From positions 1 through 5,745 of the forward strand of contig DQUH01000019.1 of assembly GCA_015662385.1 (NCBI GenBank): a DNA stretch of 5,745 nt, in the 5' to 3' direction. Position 1 is the first letter of the stretch, and each line of letters begins with the position of its first letter. A program made the position numbers and the translations under genes. Below the pieces are notes generated by a model, which was given only the letters and a program-made list of their open reading frames with translations, searched no databases and had not been told where the DNA came from. The DNA is from Methanobacteriota archaeon (lineage in GTDB: Archaea > Iainarchaeota > Iainarchaeia > JAADDC01). This document shows, piece by piece, positions 5,254 to 5,745 of the stretch.

Positions 5254-5429
5254 TCGGCGTCCTCGTCCCAGTCCTCGTCCCAGTCTTCTTCCCACTCTTC
5301 CTCTTCCCACTCCTCTTCATCTATCTCTTCGCCTTTATAGTATTCTTCCTCCCTCTTCTCTTCCTCCTCCACCATTGTAATCGGTATCAACGGCGGAGTA
5401 GATTTTTTAAACACAGGGTGCTTGTGCAT
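5220..5429 (-). CDS. Extremely acidic Trp/Tyr-punctuated mini-protein, unknown function
   Basis: I do not recognise a family. The open frame gives 69 residues from ATG 5427-5429 to TAA 5220-5222. An alternative ATG at 5373-5375 (Met19) gives 51 residues and is better supported: a TTTAAAAAA box (5403-5411) lies about 32 bases upstream of it, while the longer start has only a weak AT-rich stretch upstream. From Met19 on, 35 of 51 residues are Asp/Glu against 3 Lys/Arg, with 5 Trp and 3 Tyr. The aromatics are spaced through the acid run (EEEWEEEEWEEDWDEDWDED), and the protein ends in EEEW. No signal peptide or Cys is present. Composition suggests an intrinsically disordered DNA-mimic, basic-protein chaperone or acidic protein-interaction tip, but none can be shown. 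The frame is uninterrupted despite its repeats. The coding end overlaps the PriS-like gene by 34 bases. A chance ORF in a GA-rich repeat remains possible, though the promoter and terminator signals argue against it. Confidence 0.68.
   Translation of the reverse strand: MHKHPVFKKSTPPLIPITMVEEEEKREEEYYKGEEIDEEEWEEEEWEEDWDEDWDEDADYDDEEDEEEW
5260..5310. repeat. 12-base imperfect tandem repeat inside the acidic gene
   Basis: Two perfect plus-strand copies of TCCTCGTCCCAG lie back to back (5260-5271 and 5272-5283). They are followed by the diverged TCTTCTTCCCAC (5284-5295) and a 15-base variant TCTTCCTCTTCCCAC (5296-5310). On the minus strand each unit encodes a Trp with three or four acidic residues (WDED, WDED, WEED, WEEEE). 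Every unit is a multiple of three, so copy-number change keeps the frame. It looks like an in-gene minisatellite that built the aromatic/acidic pattern by duplication. Confidence 0.85.
5403..5411 (-). promoter_or_regulatory. TATA-like box of the acidic mini-protein gene
   Basis: On the minus strand this reads TTTAAAAAA, one of the strongest TATA-like strings in the window. Its centre (5407) is 32 bases upstream of the ATG at 5375, giving a leader of only a few bases. It lies inside the longer 69-codon frame, so it supports Met19 as the start. On the plus strand the same bases contain T6 (5403-5408), which could also terminate the PriS-like transcript. Confidence 0.5.
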
Positions 5430-5436
5430 TTAAATA
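5428..5436 (+). promoter_or_regulatory. TATA box of the right-end membrane protein gene
   Basis: ATTTAAATA is close to the archaeal TATA consensus and contains the palindrome ATTTAAAT (5428-5435). Its centre is about 27 bases upstream of the ATG at 5459 and no Shine-Dalgarno lies before that ATG, as for a leaderless transcript. The 12 bases at 5426-5437 match 10 of 12 positions of 1294-1305, at the same distance from the 1326 start. It overlaps the ATG of the longer form of the divergent acidic gene. Confidence 0.65.
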
Positions 5437-5458
5437 CTCCCGAAGCGTAATTTCTCTG

Positions 5459-5745
5459 ATGGGCATCTTCAAGAGGATTCTCTCAAGCGGGGCGGACGCT
5501 GGCCTCCTCGCGCTCGTGGTTCTTTTCATGTACAGCATATTCTATGTTTTTGAACCGTTGTTATCGGAAATCTATTCCAAGTACCTGCTCACCTTTGTTT
5601 CCTCTCCTGACCCCCTCGTTTCGTTGCGCAGCCTTTTTTATGAGTCTCTTTCACGGGTTTCGGAACCGCTGACCCTGCTAGCTATGTTCGTTTACGGTTT
5701 GTTGTACCAATACCTCGTTTTAGTTGTTATCGGTTGGATCAGCAA
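5459..5745 (+). CDS. Membrane protein, unknown family, 3' end outside window
   Basis: An open frame starts at ATG 5459-5461 and continues without a stop to the right edge: 95 full codons plus two bases. The N-terminus (MGIFKRILSSG) is a short basic amphipathic stretch. A hydrophobic segment follows at about residues 14-33 (LLALVVLFMYSIFYVF), then a polar loop or amphipathic region (about 34-69) with SSPDPLVSLRSLFYESLSRV. A second hydrophobic segment spans about 71-94, containing LLAMFVYGLLYQYLVLVVIG. This looks like at least two transmembrane helices with charged Lys/Arg before the first. A near-consensus TATA box about 27 bases upstream supports the start. No catalytic or transporter motif is visible in the part present, and I do not recognise the family. 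Truncated by the window edge, not broken. Confidence 0.75.
   Translation, partial: MGIFKRILSSGADAGLLALVVLFMYSIFYVFEPLLSEIYSKYLLTFVSSPDPLVSLRSLFYESLSRVSEPLTLLAMFVYGLLYQYLVLVVIGWIS

Noticed and set aside
5260..5310. CRISPR-like or regulatory direct repeats
   Set aside because: The units are 12-15 bases with no spacers, multiples of three and in frame with an acidic ORF, so a coding minisatellite explains them.
1..5745. Mobile element, defence island, tRNA or attachment site
   Set aside because: I saw no transposase, integrase, terminal inverted repeats, tRNA cloverleaf or CRISPR repeat-spacer pattern; the recognisable genes are chromosomal housekeeping types.

Overview
The window reads as a GC-rich archaeal chromosome segment, probably from a euryarchaeon or a related lineage. 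The evidence is a D-aminoacyl-tRNA deacylase of the archaeal/plant DtdA (GEK1) type, an archaeal Lhr-type helicase with a Cys4 C-terminal module, the C-terminus of an archaeal RecJ-like DHH/DHHA1 nuclease, and a protein related to the small subunit of the archaeo-eukaryotic primase (PriS). Several starts have no clear Shine-Dalgarno sequence but carry an AT-rich TATA-like box about 25-28 bases upstream, as expected for archaeal leaderless transcripts. There are two GTG starts. I saw no rRNA, tRNA, CRISPR array, insertion sequence or integrase. Genus-level placement is not possible from what is here.

Layout, left to right. (1) The window opens inside a plus-strand RecJ-like gene that ends at 503. 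Its last 8 bases overlap the convergent minus-strand dtdA (496-1275). (2) A 50-base divergent promoter region separates dtdA from a plus-strand gene for a 140-residue, N-terminally anchored, probably extracytoplasmic protein of unknown function (1326-1748). (3) That gene runs head-on, with a 5-base gap and a U-tract, into the minus-strand Lhr-type helicase (1754-4477). (4) Only 14 bases upstream of the helicase start, a divergent plus-strand gene (4492-5253) encodes a compact PriS-like protein. (5) Its 3' end, which encodes eight serines, overlaps by 34 bases the end of a minus-strand gene for an extremely acidic Trp/Tyr-punctuated mini-protein (5220-5429). (6) A divergent plus-strand gene for a membrane protein starts at 5459 and runs off the right edge. 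There is no gene-free stretch longer than 300 bases.

Functionally the window is a nucleic-acid maintenance and translation quality-control neighbourhood: a DHH nuclease, D-aminoacyl-tRNA removal, a 3'-5' helicase and a primase relative. Almost every adjacent pair is convergent or divergent, so these genes are probably transcribed one by one rather than as an operon.

The most unusual part is 4492-5429. The PriS-like protein keeps the first metal-binding DxD and the SGxGxHIxV motif. By my alignment it has lost the third catalytic aspartate and the His and Lys that contact the triphosphate in canonical PriS. Its zinc-knuckle cysteines precede the DxD instead of following it. The convergent mini-protein is 35 acidic residues out of 51 when counted from its second Met, with Trp every 4-5 residues encoded by a 12-base tandem repeat. 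It resembles a DNA-mimic or acidic-tip protein. Any link between the two is inference from position only.
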